Assembly: GCF_044582145.1 (NCBI RefSeq)
Contig: NZ_JBDODO010000013.1
DNA: 47,467 bases
Source: Guyparkeria sp016278265
GTDB taxonomy: Bacteria > Pseudomonadota > Gammaproteobacteria > Halothiobacillales > Halothiobacillaceae
Strand: one strand, 5' to 3'
Position 1 is the first letter of the stretch. Every line of letters begins with the position of its first letter. This document shows, piece by piece, positions 1 to 8,196 of the stretch. The notes under the pieces were generated by a model, which did not search any database, was not told the DNA's origin, and saw only the letters and a program-made list of their open reading frames with translations. The position numbers and the translations under genes were made by a program.

Positions 1-1
1 G

Positions 2-1435
2 GCCACCCCGCTGGGCGACGCGCTTGCCCCGCAGAAGGCCGCCCATCCGGGCCATAGCGGGGTCTACCTGCTGTCCGATCCGGCCATGACCTTTGCCGCC
101 TGGACGCACCTGGCGCGCACGGCCAAGCGCAGTCTCGATCTGCAGTACTACATCTGGCACGGCGATCTCTCCGGCACCCTGTTGTTGCGCGAACTGCTGA
201 ATGCCGCCAACCGGGGGGTACGCGTGCGGCTGCTGCTCGACGACCAGGGCACGACCCAACTCGATGACGAACTGGCTGCCCTGCATGACCACCCCAACAT
301 CGCCGTGCGCCTGTTCAACCCCTTCATGACGCGCGGTGCCCGCTGGATCGGCTTTGTCACCGACTTCGATCGGGCCAACCGTCGCATGCACAACAAGGTG
401 ATCATCGCCGACAATCAGGCCCTGATCAGCGGCGGGCGCAATATCGGCGACGGCTATTTCGGTTCGACCGACGGCTTTTTGTTCTCGGATCTCGACATAC
501 TCGCCGTGGGGCCGGTGGTCGAGGAGGTCTCGCGCGGTTTTGATCAATACTGGCAGAGTCGTTCGTCCTATCCCGTCGATCGCATCCTGCCCATCCCGAA
601 AAAAGACGCGGCATCGAAAACGCGGGACACGCTCGACTTTGACGCCGATGCCATCACCCTCGATCCCCAGGCCGACGACCTGATGGTGGCGGTACGTGAG
701 AACTACGTCATCGGCCAATTACTCAAAGGCGAACTCGGCCTCATCTGGGCACCAACCCGACTGGTCATCGATCCGCCCGCCAAGGGACTGGGGGAGCACG
801 CACCGAACGACCTGATGACGCTGTCCATGCGCGAGGAGCTACGCTCCCCACGACGCTCGCTCGACATCATCTCTTCATTCTTCGTCCCCACGCCGACGCT
901 CACCCACGACCTGATCACGCTCGCCGGCCAGGGGGTGCGGGTACGCGTGTTGACCAACTCGCTCAACGCCACCGACATGGCCCCGGCGCATACCGGATAT
1001 GCCCGCTACCGCGTCGAGTTACTCGAGGGCGGAGTGGAATTGTTTGAAATGCGTCGTGACGCCGAACAGGAGCCAAGGCCCAACGACGCCATCCCCTATG
1101 GCAGTCCGGCGACCATCCTGCATGCCAAGGCCATCGTGGTAGACGACGAGCAGGTATTCATCGGGTCCTACAACGTCGACCCCCGTTCGGTGTTGCTCAA
1201 CACCGAACTGGGTTTCGTCATCGACAGCCCGGAACTGGCCCAGGCGATCAGCCATACCTTCGGCACCCTCGTGCCCAAGACGACCTATCAACTGGAACTG
1301 GAAGATGGCGACATCCGGTGGATCGAGCAAACGGACGACGAAATCATCCGACACACGACCGAACCGAACGTCGGGCTATTCAAACGCGTGGTGACGTGGT
1401 TCTTCTCGCTGATGCCGATCGAGCGGATGCTTTGA
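2..1435 (+). CDS. Phospholipase D family protein, cardiolipin synthase (ClsC)-like, 5' end outside window
   Basis: The reading frame is open from base 2, well before the first ATG at 86, and the upstream residues (HSGVYLLSD) look like the family, so the true start lies outside the window. Two HxKxxxxD phospholipase D motifs are visible: MHNKVIIADN followed by GGRNIGDGYFG in the first half, and LHAKAIVVDD followed by GSYNVDPRS in the second half. Two such motifs form one active site in ClsC/YmdC-type cardiolipin synthases, which transfer phosphatidyl groups at the inner membrane. The N-terminal core LDLQYYIWH is also typical. Substrate cannot be fixed from sequence; a related phospholipase is possible. 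No terminator is visible after the stop. Confidence 0.85.
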   Translation, partial: ATPLGDALAPQKAAHPGHSGVYLLSDPAMTFAAWTHLARTAKRSLDLQYYIWHGDLSGTLLLRELLNAANRGVRVRLLLDDQGTTQLDDELAALHDHPNIAVRLFNPFMTRGARWIGFVTDFDRANRRMHNKVIIADNQALISGGRNIGDGYFGSTDGFLFSDLDILAVGPVVEEVSRGFDQYWQSRSSYPVDRILPIPKKDAASKTRDTLDFDADAITLDPQADDLMVAVRENYVIGQLLKGELGLIWAPTRLVIDPPAKGLGEHAPNDLMTLSMREELRSPRRSLDIISSFFVPTPTLTHDLITLAGQGVRVRVLTNSLNATDMAPAHTGYARYRVELLEGGVELFEMRRDAEQEPRPNDAIPYGSPATILHAKAIVVDDEQVFIGSYNVDPRSVLLNTELGFVIDSPELAQAISHTFGTLVPKTTYQLELEDGDIRWIEQTDDEIIRHTTEPNVGLFKRVVTWFFSLMPIERML

Positions 1436-1477
1436 CAACATCGCGGCAAGTCGTCCGATCGCCCGCCTTACCCCGAC

Positions 1478-1741
1478 TTAGCCCGATGTAGCAAGCACCC
1501 GGTAGGGGCCGGGATGCCCGTGGCGGCCCGACTCGATCAGCGCCAACCGATCAATGTGCCTATGAATCGCTGGCTCAACCATGAACGAAGACGGCCACCG
1601 CCCCATCCAGTCCGGGGTCCCTGAGCTGGCAACGGACATTGTCTCGGCACCAATCCACAGCTCGGGCCAACAGCCACGCGTTCCGGCCACCTTGAGCTCA
1701 ATTTGCGCGGGCACTCCATTGCGACCCATCCGGACTGCCAT
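1478..1741 (-). pseudogene. Remnant of a ThpR-like 2'-5' RNA ligase (C-terminal end)
   Basis: The last residues of this minus-strand frame (IDRLALIESGRHGHPGPYRV) match closely the C-terminus of the intact ThpR encoded at 7645-8196 (ADTLALVESGNNGHAGPYRL), and the DNA of about 1495-1575 is visibly similar to 7668-7745. The two HxTx catalytic motifs are absent: the piece has no HLTL and no second HVSL. Upstream residues are only vaguely similar. I read it as the end of a duplicated or older thpR whose body has been lost. A short functional protein is unlikely. Confidence 0.6.
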
Positions 1742-2040
1742 CGCGTCCGATACCTACCCGTCCTTCGGTATCGCACTGATTACCGAGGCTTCCACCACCC
1801 CCGGCGCGTCATGTCTTCTGCGCGCTAGCCACCCGATCGAACCGGGTTCTGCATGCGCCACAGAACGCGCTGATGCCGCCCTCGACAAGAACCGGGTGGG
1901 GATACAAGCGCCCGCGCGTTCGCCTGGCTCGTTGGCAAAAATCACCCGCCAACCTCCACCAGGGCTTTTGCGCCACCCAACTCAAAAACGACCACAACTA
2001 GCCATAGTTTTTGTTTGCATTGCCACACACTCATGTGCAG

Positions 2041-2059
2041 AATGCGAACCGTTCTCGTT
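2041..2059. promoter_or_regulatory. Fur box
   Basis: The 19 bases AATGCGAACCGTTCTCGTT match the Fur consensus form AATGAGAATCATTCTCATT at 15 of 19 positions and keep the inverted symmetry. It sits 18 bases before the start codon of the cupredoxin gene that opens the iron-permease operon, where a bound Fur-Fe2+ repressor would block transcription. The functional claim rests on the match plus the iron-transport genes downstream. Confidence 0.7.
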
Positions 2060-2077
2060 CCAATTGAGGTTTGTCTC

Positions 2078-2407
2078 ATGACACGCATTGCACCCGCCCT
2101 CGCCGTCGCCACCCTGCTGACCGCCGGCATCGCCCAGGCCGACACCCCGGTCGTCGACCTCGACATCAAGGATCACCGCTTCCAGCCCGAGGCCGTGACC
2201 ATCCCCGCCGGCGAGAAGGTCAAGCTGATGGTGCATAACCAGGATGCCACCCCGGAGGAGTTCGAAAGCTACGAACTCAACCGCGAGAAGATCATCCCCG
2301 GCCACAGCAAGGCGGTGATCTTCGTCGGGCCGCTCGAGCCCGGCGAATACCCCTTCTTCGGCGAGTTCAACCAGGCCACCGCACAGGGCCGCGTGATCGT
2401 CGAGTAA
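2078..2407 (+). CDS. Periplasmic cupredoxin-domain protein of an FTR1 iron-uptake operon
   Basis: A 109-residue protein with a signal peptide (hydrophobic stretch ending at AQA before DTPV) and one cupredoxin-like domain. The pattern KDHRFQPEAVTIPAGEKVKLMVHNQD, given here only in outline, is the usual first half of the fold, and the C-terminal YPFFGEFN-QGRVIVE the last strands. The usual Cys of a type 1 copper site is missing. Small cupredoxin proteins of this kind accompany FTR1 permeases and are thought to bind or oxidise periplasmic Fe(II) for uptake. The start at 2078 has a TTGAGGT ribosome site upstream and a Fur box before that. First gene of a three-gene operon. Confidence 0.8.
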   Translation: MTRIAPALAVATLLTAGIAQADTPVVDLDIKDHRFQPEAVTIPAGEKVKLMVHNQDATPEEFESYELNREKIIPGHSKAVIFVGPLEPGEYPFFGEFNQATAQGRVIVE

Positions 2408-2454
2408 CCCGGCGCACACCGCCCTTCTTTTCATTCTCAGCGCACAGGTGACGC

Positions 2455-3270
2455 ATGTTCAGTACGGCAATCATCGTGTTCCGTGAAGTCCTCGAGGCAG
2501 CTCTCGTGGTCGCGGTAGTACTCGCCGCGACCCAGGGGCTCGCCGGGCGCAATCGGTGGATCGTGGGCGGCATCGCCGGCGGTCTGCTCGGCTCTCTGCT
2601 GGTCGCCAGCGTCACGCAAGAGATCTCGATGGCCTTCGAGGGCGTCGGCCAGGAGCTGTTCAACGCAGCCATCCTGTTGACCGCCGTGGCCATGCTCGCC
2701 TGGCACAACATCTGGATGTCACGACACGCGAGCCAGCTGGTCGCCCGCCTCCGGCAGGTAGGCAGCCATGTCACCAGCGGCCAGCTGCCGATCTACTTCC
2801 TCGCCACCGCCGTGGGACTGGCCGTCCTGCGCGAGGGCTCGGAGGTGGTGCTGTTCACCGAGGGGCTCGCCGCGGGCGGCAGCGACAGCCTGCCGATGCT
2901 CTGGGGCGCCCTGATCGGGCTGGGTGCGGGCCTGGTGCTCGGCGCCTTGATCTACTTCGGGCTGGTACGCATCCCGACCCGTCACCTGTTCACCGTCACG
3001 GGCTGGCTGATCCTGCTGCTCGCCGCCGGCATGGCGGCCAGCGCGGCCGGCTTCCTCGCGCAGGCCGGCTGGCTGCCGATGCAGCATCCGCTCTGGAACA
3101 GCTCGGAGCTGCTCTCGCAGCACTCCGTGCCCGGCGAGATCCTGCACGTGCTGGTGGGCTACCAGGATCGCCCCACCGCCATTCAGCTGAGCTTCTACCT
3201 GACCACGCTGGTGCTCATCGCCTTCGGCATGTACCTCTCGCGTCAGCGGGCATCGGCGTTCGGCCGATAG
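2455..3270 (+). CDS. FTR1 family iron permease (EfeU-like)
   Basis: This 271-residue integral membrane protein carries the two REXXE iron-binding motifs of the FTR1/EfeU family: REVLE at residues 10-14 and REGSE at 126-130, each inside a hydrophobic helix. About seven membrane segments are predicted by eye. In this family iron crosses the inner membrane through the REXXE helices, usually after oxidation by a periplasmic partner. Here the likely partner is the cupredoxin encoded 47 bases upstream, with a predicted outer-membrane protein following. The Fur box at 2041 suggests induction under iron limitation. Confidence 0.92.
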   Translation: MFSTAIIVFREVLEAALVVAVVLAATQGLAGRNRWIVGGIAGGLLGSLLVASVTQEISMAFEGVGQELFNAAILLTAVAMLAWHNIWMSRHASQLVARLRQVGSHVTSGQLPIYFLATAVGLAVLREGSEVVLFTEGLAAGGSDSLPMLWGALIGLGAGLVLGALIYFGLVRIPTRHLFTVTGWLILLLAAGMAASAAGFLAQAGWLPMQHPLWNSSELLSQHSVPGEILHVLVGYQDRPTAIQLSFYLTTLVLIAFGMYLSRQRASAFGR

Positions 3271-3308
3271 TTTTCTCAACCCACCCATTACCCGGGAATC
3301 CTAGCTTT

Positions 3309-4004
3309 ATGTGGAAAAAATCACTTGTGGGCGTTGCCGCCCTTGCCCCCCTCGCCTCCGCTACCGCCTTCGCCGGCGTCGACAAGGTCTATGACCCGTA
3401 TGTCGAGCAGGGCGAAGTCGAACTCGAGGCGCGTGGCGTGCACGACCTCGACTCCGGCGATTACAAGACCAAGGTGGGCATCGGTTACGGCGTGACCTCG
3501 CGCTGGTTCGTCGAGGGCTATCTCATCGGCAAGCGCGAGAACGGCCACTTCGAGGTCGAGGCCGGCGAGATCGAGAACAAGTTCCAGCTCACCGAGCAGG
3601 GTCAGTACTGGGCCGACCTGGGCGCCCTGGTCGAGATCGAGCGCGAGCTGGACCACGACGTCTGGGAAGCCAAGCTCGGCCCGCTGGTGCAGAAGCAGTT
3701 CGGCCAGTTCGTCGCCACCGGCAACCTGCTGTTCGAGAAGAAATTCGGCGACGATCTCGACGATCATGCCGACAATGGCTGGGAGACCCTCGGCTCCGCT
3801 CAGCTCAAGTACCGGATGAGTCAGAACCTCGAACCGGGCATCGAGTACTACGGCGACGAGGAGACCCACTCCGCCGGCCCCGTTCTGATCGGCGCCAACC
3901 CCTTCGGCATGGAGCGGGTCAAGTGGGAAGCCGGCCTGTTGTTCGGCCTGAACGACGACTCCCCGGACAGCACGCTGCGCTGGCAGCTCGAGTACGAGTT
4001 CTGA
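3309..4004 (+). CDS. Predicted outer-membrane beta-barrel protein of the iron operon
   Basis: 231 residues with a clear signal peptide (MWKKSLVGVAALAPLASATAFA, cut into two parts: a KK start and a hydrophobic core ending at AFA). The mature part is rich in alternating acidic and aromatic residues, has no cysteine, and ends in YEF with the C-terminal phenylalanine typical of barrel proteins. I do not recognise a named family. Starting at 3309, it follows the FTR1 gene by 38 bases and is followed by a terminator, so it is probably the third gene of the Fur-controlled operon. A role in letting iron into the periplasm is an inference from position only. A longer frame extends upstream through the FTR1 gene but is a shadow. 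Confidence 0.75.
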   Translation: MWKKSLVGVAALAPLASATAFAGVDKVYDPYVEQGEVELEARGVHDLDSGDYKTKVGIGYGVTSRWFVEGYLIGKRENGHFEVEAGEIENKFQLTEQGQYWADLGALVEIERELDHDVWEAKLGPLVQKQFGQFVATGNLLFEKKFGDDLDDHADNGWETLGSAQLKYRMSQNLEPGIEYYGDEETHSAGPVLIGANPFGMERVKWEAGLLFGLNDDSPDSTLRWQLEYEF

Positions 4005-4031
4005 TCGCCCTGTCGCCATCGAACGATACCC

Positions 4032-4065
4032 AGCCGTCGCCCTGGCCGCGACGGCTTTCTTATTT
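4032..4065 (+). terminator. Rho-independent terminator of the iron-uptake operon
   Basis: A perfect 9-base stem (AGCCGTCGC and GCGACGGCT) with a 7-base loop is followed by a T-rich tail (TTCTTATTT). It lies 27 bases after the stop of the predicted outer-membrane protein gene and before the cation ATPase. Confidence 0.85.
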
Positions 4066-4128
4066 CCGGCTGCGTGCCGAGCGGCTAAGCTCTACTTCAT
4101 TCGCCCCTCCTCGGATGGAGTCAACTGT

Positions 4129-6627
4129 ATGCCGCGCCCCCTCCCCGCTGATCGACTGGAGCTGCTCGACACCCCCGAGACGGGTCTAAATGCCATCGAG
4201 GCCGAACGACGCCTGTCACGCTTCGGTTCCAACCAGATCGTCGAGGCCTCGGCGGGCACCTGGGTCGATGTGCTCAAAAGCTCGATCACTGACCCGATGC
4301 TGTGGTTTCTGCTGGTCTCGAGCATCCTGTTCGCCTGGATCGGCGACCTGGCCGAGGCGGTGATCCTGCTGGTCGCCCTTCTGCCCCTGCTGGCAATGGA
4401 CGCCTGGCTGCACCGGCGTACCCAGGCATCAACCGCCGGCTTGAAGAGTCGGCTCGCCGCCACCGCCCTGGTGAGGCGAGACGGCAGGGTGGTTTCGCTT
4501 GGCGCCACTGAGCTGGTCCCGGGCGACCGCGTGCTGCTCTCGGCGGGCGAGCCCGTGCCAGCCGACGGGCTGCTGGCCCGAGGCGAGGGCATACAGGTCG
4601 ACGAGTCGCTGCTAACCGGCGAGTCGTATCCACTGCGCAAAACCGCCCTGGCCACCGATACGCTGCCGGGACAATCGCCGGAGGAGGCCAACTGGGTCCA
4701 GGCCGGCACCCGTGTGCTCGCCGGCAGCGGCGAGATGCTGGTCGTGCATACCGGCGCGGAAACCAGCTACGGCGAGATCGTGCGTTCCGCCACCCGGGGC
4801 CGAGGGGAACGCACACCACTGCAGCAGGCTGTCGCGGCACTAGTGCGCACGCTGATCGTGGCCGCCCTAGCCTTCTGCGTGGTGCTTGCCTGGGTGCGCC
4901 TCGAGCAGGGCCATGGGCTGGTGGACGCCCTGCTCAGCGCGGTGACACTGGCCATCGCCGCGCTGCCCGAGGAATTCCCGGTGGTTCTGACGTTCTTCCT
5001 GGGCGTGGGCATCTACCGTCTGGCGCGACGAAAAGCCCTGGTCCGGCGAGCCGTGGTGGTGGAGAACATCGGGCGGGTGTCGACGATCTGCACCGACAAG
5101 ACCGGCACGCTGACCGAGGGACGGCTGGAGCTCACGCATCGTCTCCCGGCCTCGCCACAAGGCGAGACCGCATTGCTGCAGGCCGCCGCCCTGGCCTCGC
5201 GTGTCGAGGGCGGCGACCCGATGGACGTTGCCCTGCTCGCGACCCGACCACCCATGGACCCCACACTCGTTCGCCGGACGACCTTTCCCTTTACCGAGGA
5301 GCGTCGCTGCGAAATTGGATGTTGGGAGAATTCGGCGGGTCACCTCGTCGCGGCCATGAAAGGAGCCCCTGAAACGGTATTCACCCGCTGCGATTTCACC
5401 GCGGCCGAACTCGAACGATGGCACCGGGAGACCGATCAACTGGCCCGCGCGGGCCAGAAGGTGGTGGCAGTCGCCGAGCGGTGGGACGCATCGGCGGCAT
5501 TGCTAGGCCCGGAACCGACCCGCGGCTTCACGTTCCTGGGCCTGCTCGCCTTCGGCGACCCGCTGCGAACCGGGGTCGCCGAGGCGATTGGCCAGTGCCG
5601 CGAGGCCGGGCTGCGGGTCATCATGGTCACGGGTGATCACCGCGAGACAGCCATGGCGATCGCCCGACAGCTCGGCATCGGCGGCGACTCGCCCAGAGTG
5701 CTGTCGGGCGAGGAGCTGGAGGCAGCCCTGGACCGCACGGTCGACCATGACCCGGCCGCCGACGTGATCGCGCGTGCCACGCCGATGCAGAAACTGGCCC
5801 TGGTGCAACGGTTGCGGGCACTCGGCCAAGTCGTGGCGGTGACCGGCGACGGCGTCAACGACGTACCGGCCCTGCAGGCAGCGGACATCGGCATCGCGAT
5901 GGGCCAAAGGGGCACGCGCAGCGCGCGGGAAGTCGCGTCGATCGTCCTGCTCGATGACAACTTCCGCAGCCTCGTGCAGGCGATCGGCGAGGGACGGCAA
6001 CTGTTCGCCAACCTGCAACGAAGCTTCCAGTACCTGCTGATGATCCACATCCCGCTGGTGATGACCGCGGCGGCGATTCCCCTGGCCGGCCACCCCTTGC
6101 TCTACCTGCCGCTGCACATCGTCTGGCTGGAACTGATCATCCACCCCACCGCCCTGCTCGCCTTTCAGGCACGCCAGTCGACCCGGCCACTGATGGCCGG
6201 GTACCGGCCGCCGGGCAATCGCTTCTTCGATCGACGCGAATGGCTGGTCATCCTCGGCAGCGGGCTGCTGCTGACGGGTGTCGTGATCGCCGGTGTGGCC
6301 AACGGCCTGCATTCGGGTCAGGGAATCGAGCACGCCCGCAGCATCGCGCTGGTCGTGCTCACCTTCGCCAGCGCCCTGACTGCCGCCGTTCTCAGCGGAC
6401 TGACCGACCGACTCGCCCGCGGGCTCGTCCTGGCGACGATCGCCTCGGCGATCGCCCTGGTGCAGGTCCCGGCCCTCGCCGATCTGTTCCACCTCCAGCC
6501 GTTGCACTGGGACGACTGGCTTATTGCGGTATCCGGCGCGCTCGCAGCAGCCGCCATCCCCGCTGTCTACGAGTGGTGGCGCCAACGACACCCGGCCGAG
6601 TCCTCGCAACCGATATCGGAGGCATGA
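4129..6627 (+). CDS. P-type cation-transporting ATPase (P2-like)
   Basis: An 832-residue P-type ATPase. Visible landmarks are the N-terminal cation-ATPase segment, the actuator LTGES motif, the fourth-helix metal site PEEFP, the phosphorylation motif DKTGT (Asp about 323), TGDHRETA and GDGVNDVPAL. A pair of helices precedes the actuator and about six follow the catalytic core, ending near residue 815. The PEEFP helix and absence of CPx and of N-terminal heavy-metal domains separate it from copper/zinc pumps and place it nearer calcium- or magnesium-type ATPases. The transported ion is unknown. The start at 4129 has GGATGGAG eight bases upstream. The DNA ligase gene follows after 3 bases, so the two are probably co-transcribed. 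Confidence 0.88.
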   Translation: MPRPLPADRLELLDTPETGLNAIEAERRLSRFGSNQIVEASAGTWVDVLKSSITDPMLWFLLVSSILFAWIGDLAEAVILLVALLPLLAMDAWLHRRTQASTAGLKSRLAATALVRRDGRVVSLGATELVPGDRVLLSAGEPVPADGLLARGEGIQVDESLLTGESYPLRKTALATDTLPGQSPEEANWVQAGTRVLAGSGEMLVVHTGAETSYGEIVRSATRGRGERTPLQQAVAALVRTLIVAALAFCVVLAWVRLEQGHGLVDALLSAVTLAIAALPEEFPVVLTFFLGVGIYRLARRKALVRRAVVVENIGRVSTICTDKTGTLTEGRLELTHRLPASPQGETALLQAAALASRVEGGDPMDVALLATRPPMDPTLVRRTTFPFTEERRCEIGCWENSAGHLVAAMKGAPETVFTRCDFTAAELERWHRETDQLARAGQKVVAVAERWDASAALLGPEPTRGFTFLGLLAFGDPLRTGVAEAIGQCREAGLRVIMVTGDHRETAMAIARQLGIGGDSPRVLSGEELEAALDRTVDHDPAADVIARATPMQKLALVQRLRALGQVVAVTGDGVNDVPALQAADIGIAMGQRGTRSAREVASIVLLDDNFRSLVQAIGEGRQLFANLQRSFQYLLMIHIPLVMTAAAIPLAGHPLLYLPLHIVWLELIIHPTALLAFQARQSTRPLMAGYRPPGNRFFDRREWLVILGSGLLLTGVVIAGVANGLHSGQGIEHARSIALVVLTFASALTAAVLSGLTDRLARGLVLATIASAIALVQVPALADLFHLQPLHWDDWLIAVSGALAAAAIPAVYEWWRQRHPAESSQPISEA

Positions 6628-6630
6628 CAA

Positions 6631-7635
6631 ATGACCGACGGGCATGCACCGCGTAGGGAGACGGCAACACGGAAACTCGACCGGACGACCATGCCCACGT
6701 GGGTCGCACCGATGCTGGCCACTCTGACCGACGACCGCTTTTCCTCGCCCGACTGGCTCTACGAACGCAAGCTCGACGGCGAGCGTTGCCTGGTATTCCG
6801 CGATGCCGACGGTGTGCGGCTGCTGTCACGCAACAAAAAGGCACTCAACGCCACCTACCCGGAGCTGGTGAAGCCGCTGGAAAATGCCTGCGACCGGCCC
6901 TTCATCGCCGACGGCGAGATCGTCGCCTTCGAGGGCAACGTCACCAGCTTCTCGCGCCTCCAGCAGCGCATCGGCATCACCGACCCCGAAAAGGCGCGTG
7001 CCACGGGCGTGGCGGTCATCCTGTACCTGTTCGACCTGCTCTATCTCGATCACTGGAAACTCGACGAGCTTCCATTGCGCCGGCGCAAGGCCATCCTGCG
7101 CGGCGAACTCGCCTTCGCCGCGCCGCTGCGCTTCACGCCGCACCGCAACGAAGACGGCGAAGCCTGGTTCGAGCAGGCCTGCCGCAAGGGCTGGGAAGGA
7201 CTGATCGCCAAGCGGGCGGACTCCCCCTACCACCACGGCCGCTCGCGCGACTGGCTCAAGTTCAAGTGCGTCAACCAGCAGGAGCTGGTCATCGTCGGTT
7301 TCACCGACCCCAAGGGCGAGCGTCACGGCTTCGGCGCCCTGCTGCTGGGCTACTACGAGGACCACGAGCTCCGTTATGCCGGCAAGGTGGGCACCGGCTT
7401 CGACGACGAGACCCTCAGGAGCTTGTACGCCGAACTGGCCAAGCGCGAACGCGACACCCCGCTGCTTGCCGATGCCCCGGAGGATGACTCGATCCACTGG
7501 GTCACGCCCGATCTGGTCGCCGAGGTGGGTTTCACCGAATGGACCCGCGACGGCCGGCTACGCCACCCGCGCTTTCTCGGCCTGCGCGACGACAAGCCGC
7601 CCACGCAGGTGCATCGCGAACGCCCTGCCGGCTAA
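6631..7635 (+). CDS. ATP-dependent DNA ligase, LigD ligase-domain type
   Basis: 334 residues corresponding to the ligase module of LigD only: adenylation domain with the nucleotide-binding lysine in KLDGER (Lys 47), then RNKK, IADGEIVAF, YLFDLLYL and GWEGLIAKR, then an OB-fold part (LKFKCVNQQELVIVGFT, GKVGTGF). The polymerase and phosphoesterase modules of full LigD are not present, and no Ku gene is in the window. Such free-standing ligases seal nicks in repair. It lies 3 bases after the ATPase stop, with a GGAGG site located within the end of the ATPase gene. It is convergent with thpR, only 9 bases apart. Confidence 0.9.
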   Translation: MTDGHAPRRETATRKLDRTTMPTWVAPMLATLTDDRFSSPDWLYERKLDGERCLVFRDADGVRLLSRNKKALNATYPELVKPLENACDRPFIADGEIVAFEGNVTSFSRLQQRIGITDPEKARATGVAVILYLFDLLYLDHWKLDELPLRRRKAILRGELAFAAPLRFTPHRNEDGEAWFEQACRKGWEGLIAKRADSPYHHGRSRDWLKFKCVNQQELVIVGFTDPKGERHGFGALLLGYYEDHELRYAGKVGTGFDDETLRSLYAELAKRERDTPLLADAPEDDSIHWVTPDLVAEVGFTEWTRDGRLRHPRFLGLRDDKPPTQVHRERPAG

Positions 7636-7644
7636 GCGGGGCAC

Positions 7645-8196
7645 TCACACCGACGGCCAGCGCGCCAGCAGCCGGTAGGGACCGGCATGGCCGTTATTGC
7701 CCGACTCGACCAGCGCCAGGGTATCGGCGAACCAGTGAATCGGCTCCGCCAACTCCCGACAGGCCGGTGGCCGCGCATGGCGGCGCAGGCTGACATGCGG
7801 TTCGAACGGTCGGCCGTCGGTCTCCACCCCGCAGGCAAGGCACAGCCCGCGGGCCCGCTCGGCCAGCTGATCCAGTTCCCGAGGAGAACGACTCGGCCCC
7901 GCCCAGGTCACCCGCGGACCGTCGAAACGGCCCGCGCGGTCCAGCAGGATCGCGATCGGGTCGAAGTGCAGGCTGTCCAGCCGTGCGGCCAAGCACTCGG
8001 CCCGGGCGGCATCGATGGTGCCCGGGAACGCGAGCGTCAGATGCAGGTGCGCCCGCGGCACCGGCCGGCCGCCGACATCCAACCCCCGCGCCAGATGATG
8101 CAGTGCCCCGCGCGTGGGCTCGTCCGGCCACAGCGCAAGAAAGACCCGCTTCTTCGCATTCGCGCCCGGCTTGCCCGCCTCGACATTCCGACTCAA
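7645..8196 (-). CDS. thpR: RNA 2',3'-cyclic phosphodiesterase (2'-5' RNA ligase family)
   Basis: The protein has the two catalytic HxTx-type motifs of the 2H phosphoesterase superfamily, HLTL at residues 52-55 and HVSL at 134-137, and the usual opening FLALWP and closing YRLLARW. Members hydrolyse 2',3'-cyclic phosphate ends of RNA. No ATG or GTG is suitably placed; the best start is TTG at 8196, whose TTGA overlaps the stop codon of the upstream monooxygenase gene, which implies translational coupling. With that start the protein is 183 residues, near family size. A decayed tail of a second copy is at 1478-1741. Confidence 0.85.
   Translation of the reverse strand: MSRNVEAGKPGANAKKRVFLALWPDEPTRGALHHLARGLDVGGRPVPRAHLHLTLAFPGTIDAARAECLAARLDSLHFDPIAILLDRAGRFDGPRVTWAGPSRSPRELDQLAERARGLCLACGVETDGRPFEPHVSLRRHARPPACRELAEPIHWFADTLALVESGNNGHAGPYRLLARWPSV

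Larger units (their letters stand above)
1436..2077. other. Intergenic region with gene remnant and operon leader
   Basis: This stretch has no convincing intact gene. Its left part (1478-1741) holds a decayed minus-strand 2'-5' RNA ligase tail. The middle (about 1745-1980) has short open frames on both strands without recognisable motifs or start signals. The right end (1980-2077) is locally AT-richer and contains a Fur-type operator just before the iron-uptake operon. Confidence 0.6.

Noticed and set aside
1581..2081. Open plus-strand frame of 166 residues before the iron operon
   Set aside because: No family resemblance, no ribosome site, and it overlaps the thpR remnant, the Fur box and the cupredoxin start.
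2556..3308. Long frame running through the FTR1 gene into the outer-membrane protein gene
   Set aside because: It is a shadow of the high-GC FTR1 gene in another frame; the real start is at the signal peptide at 3309.
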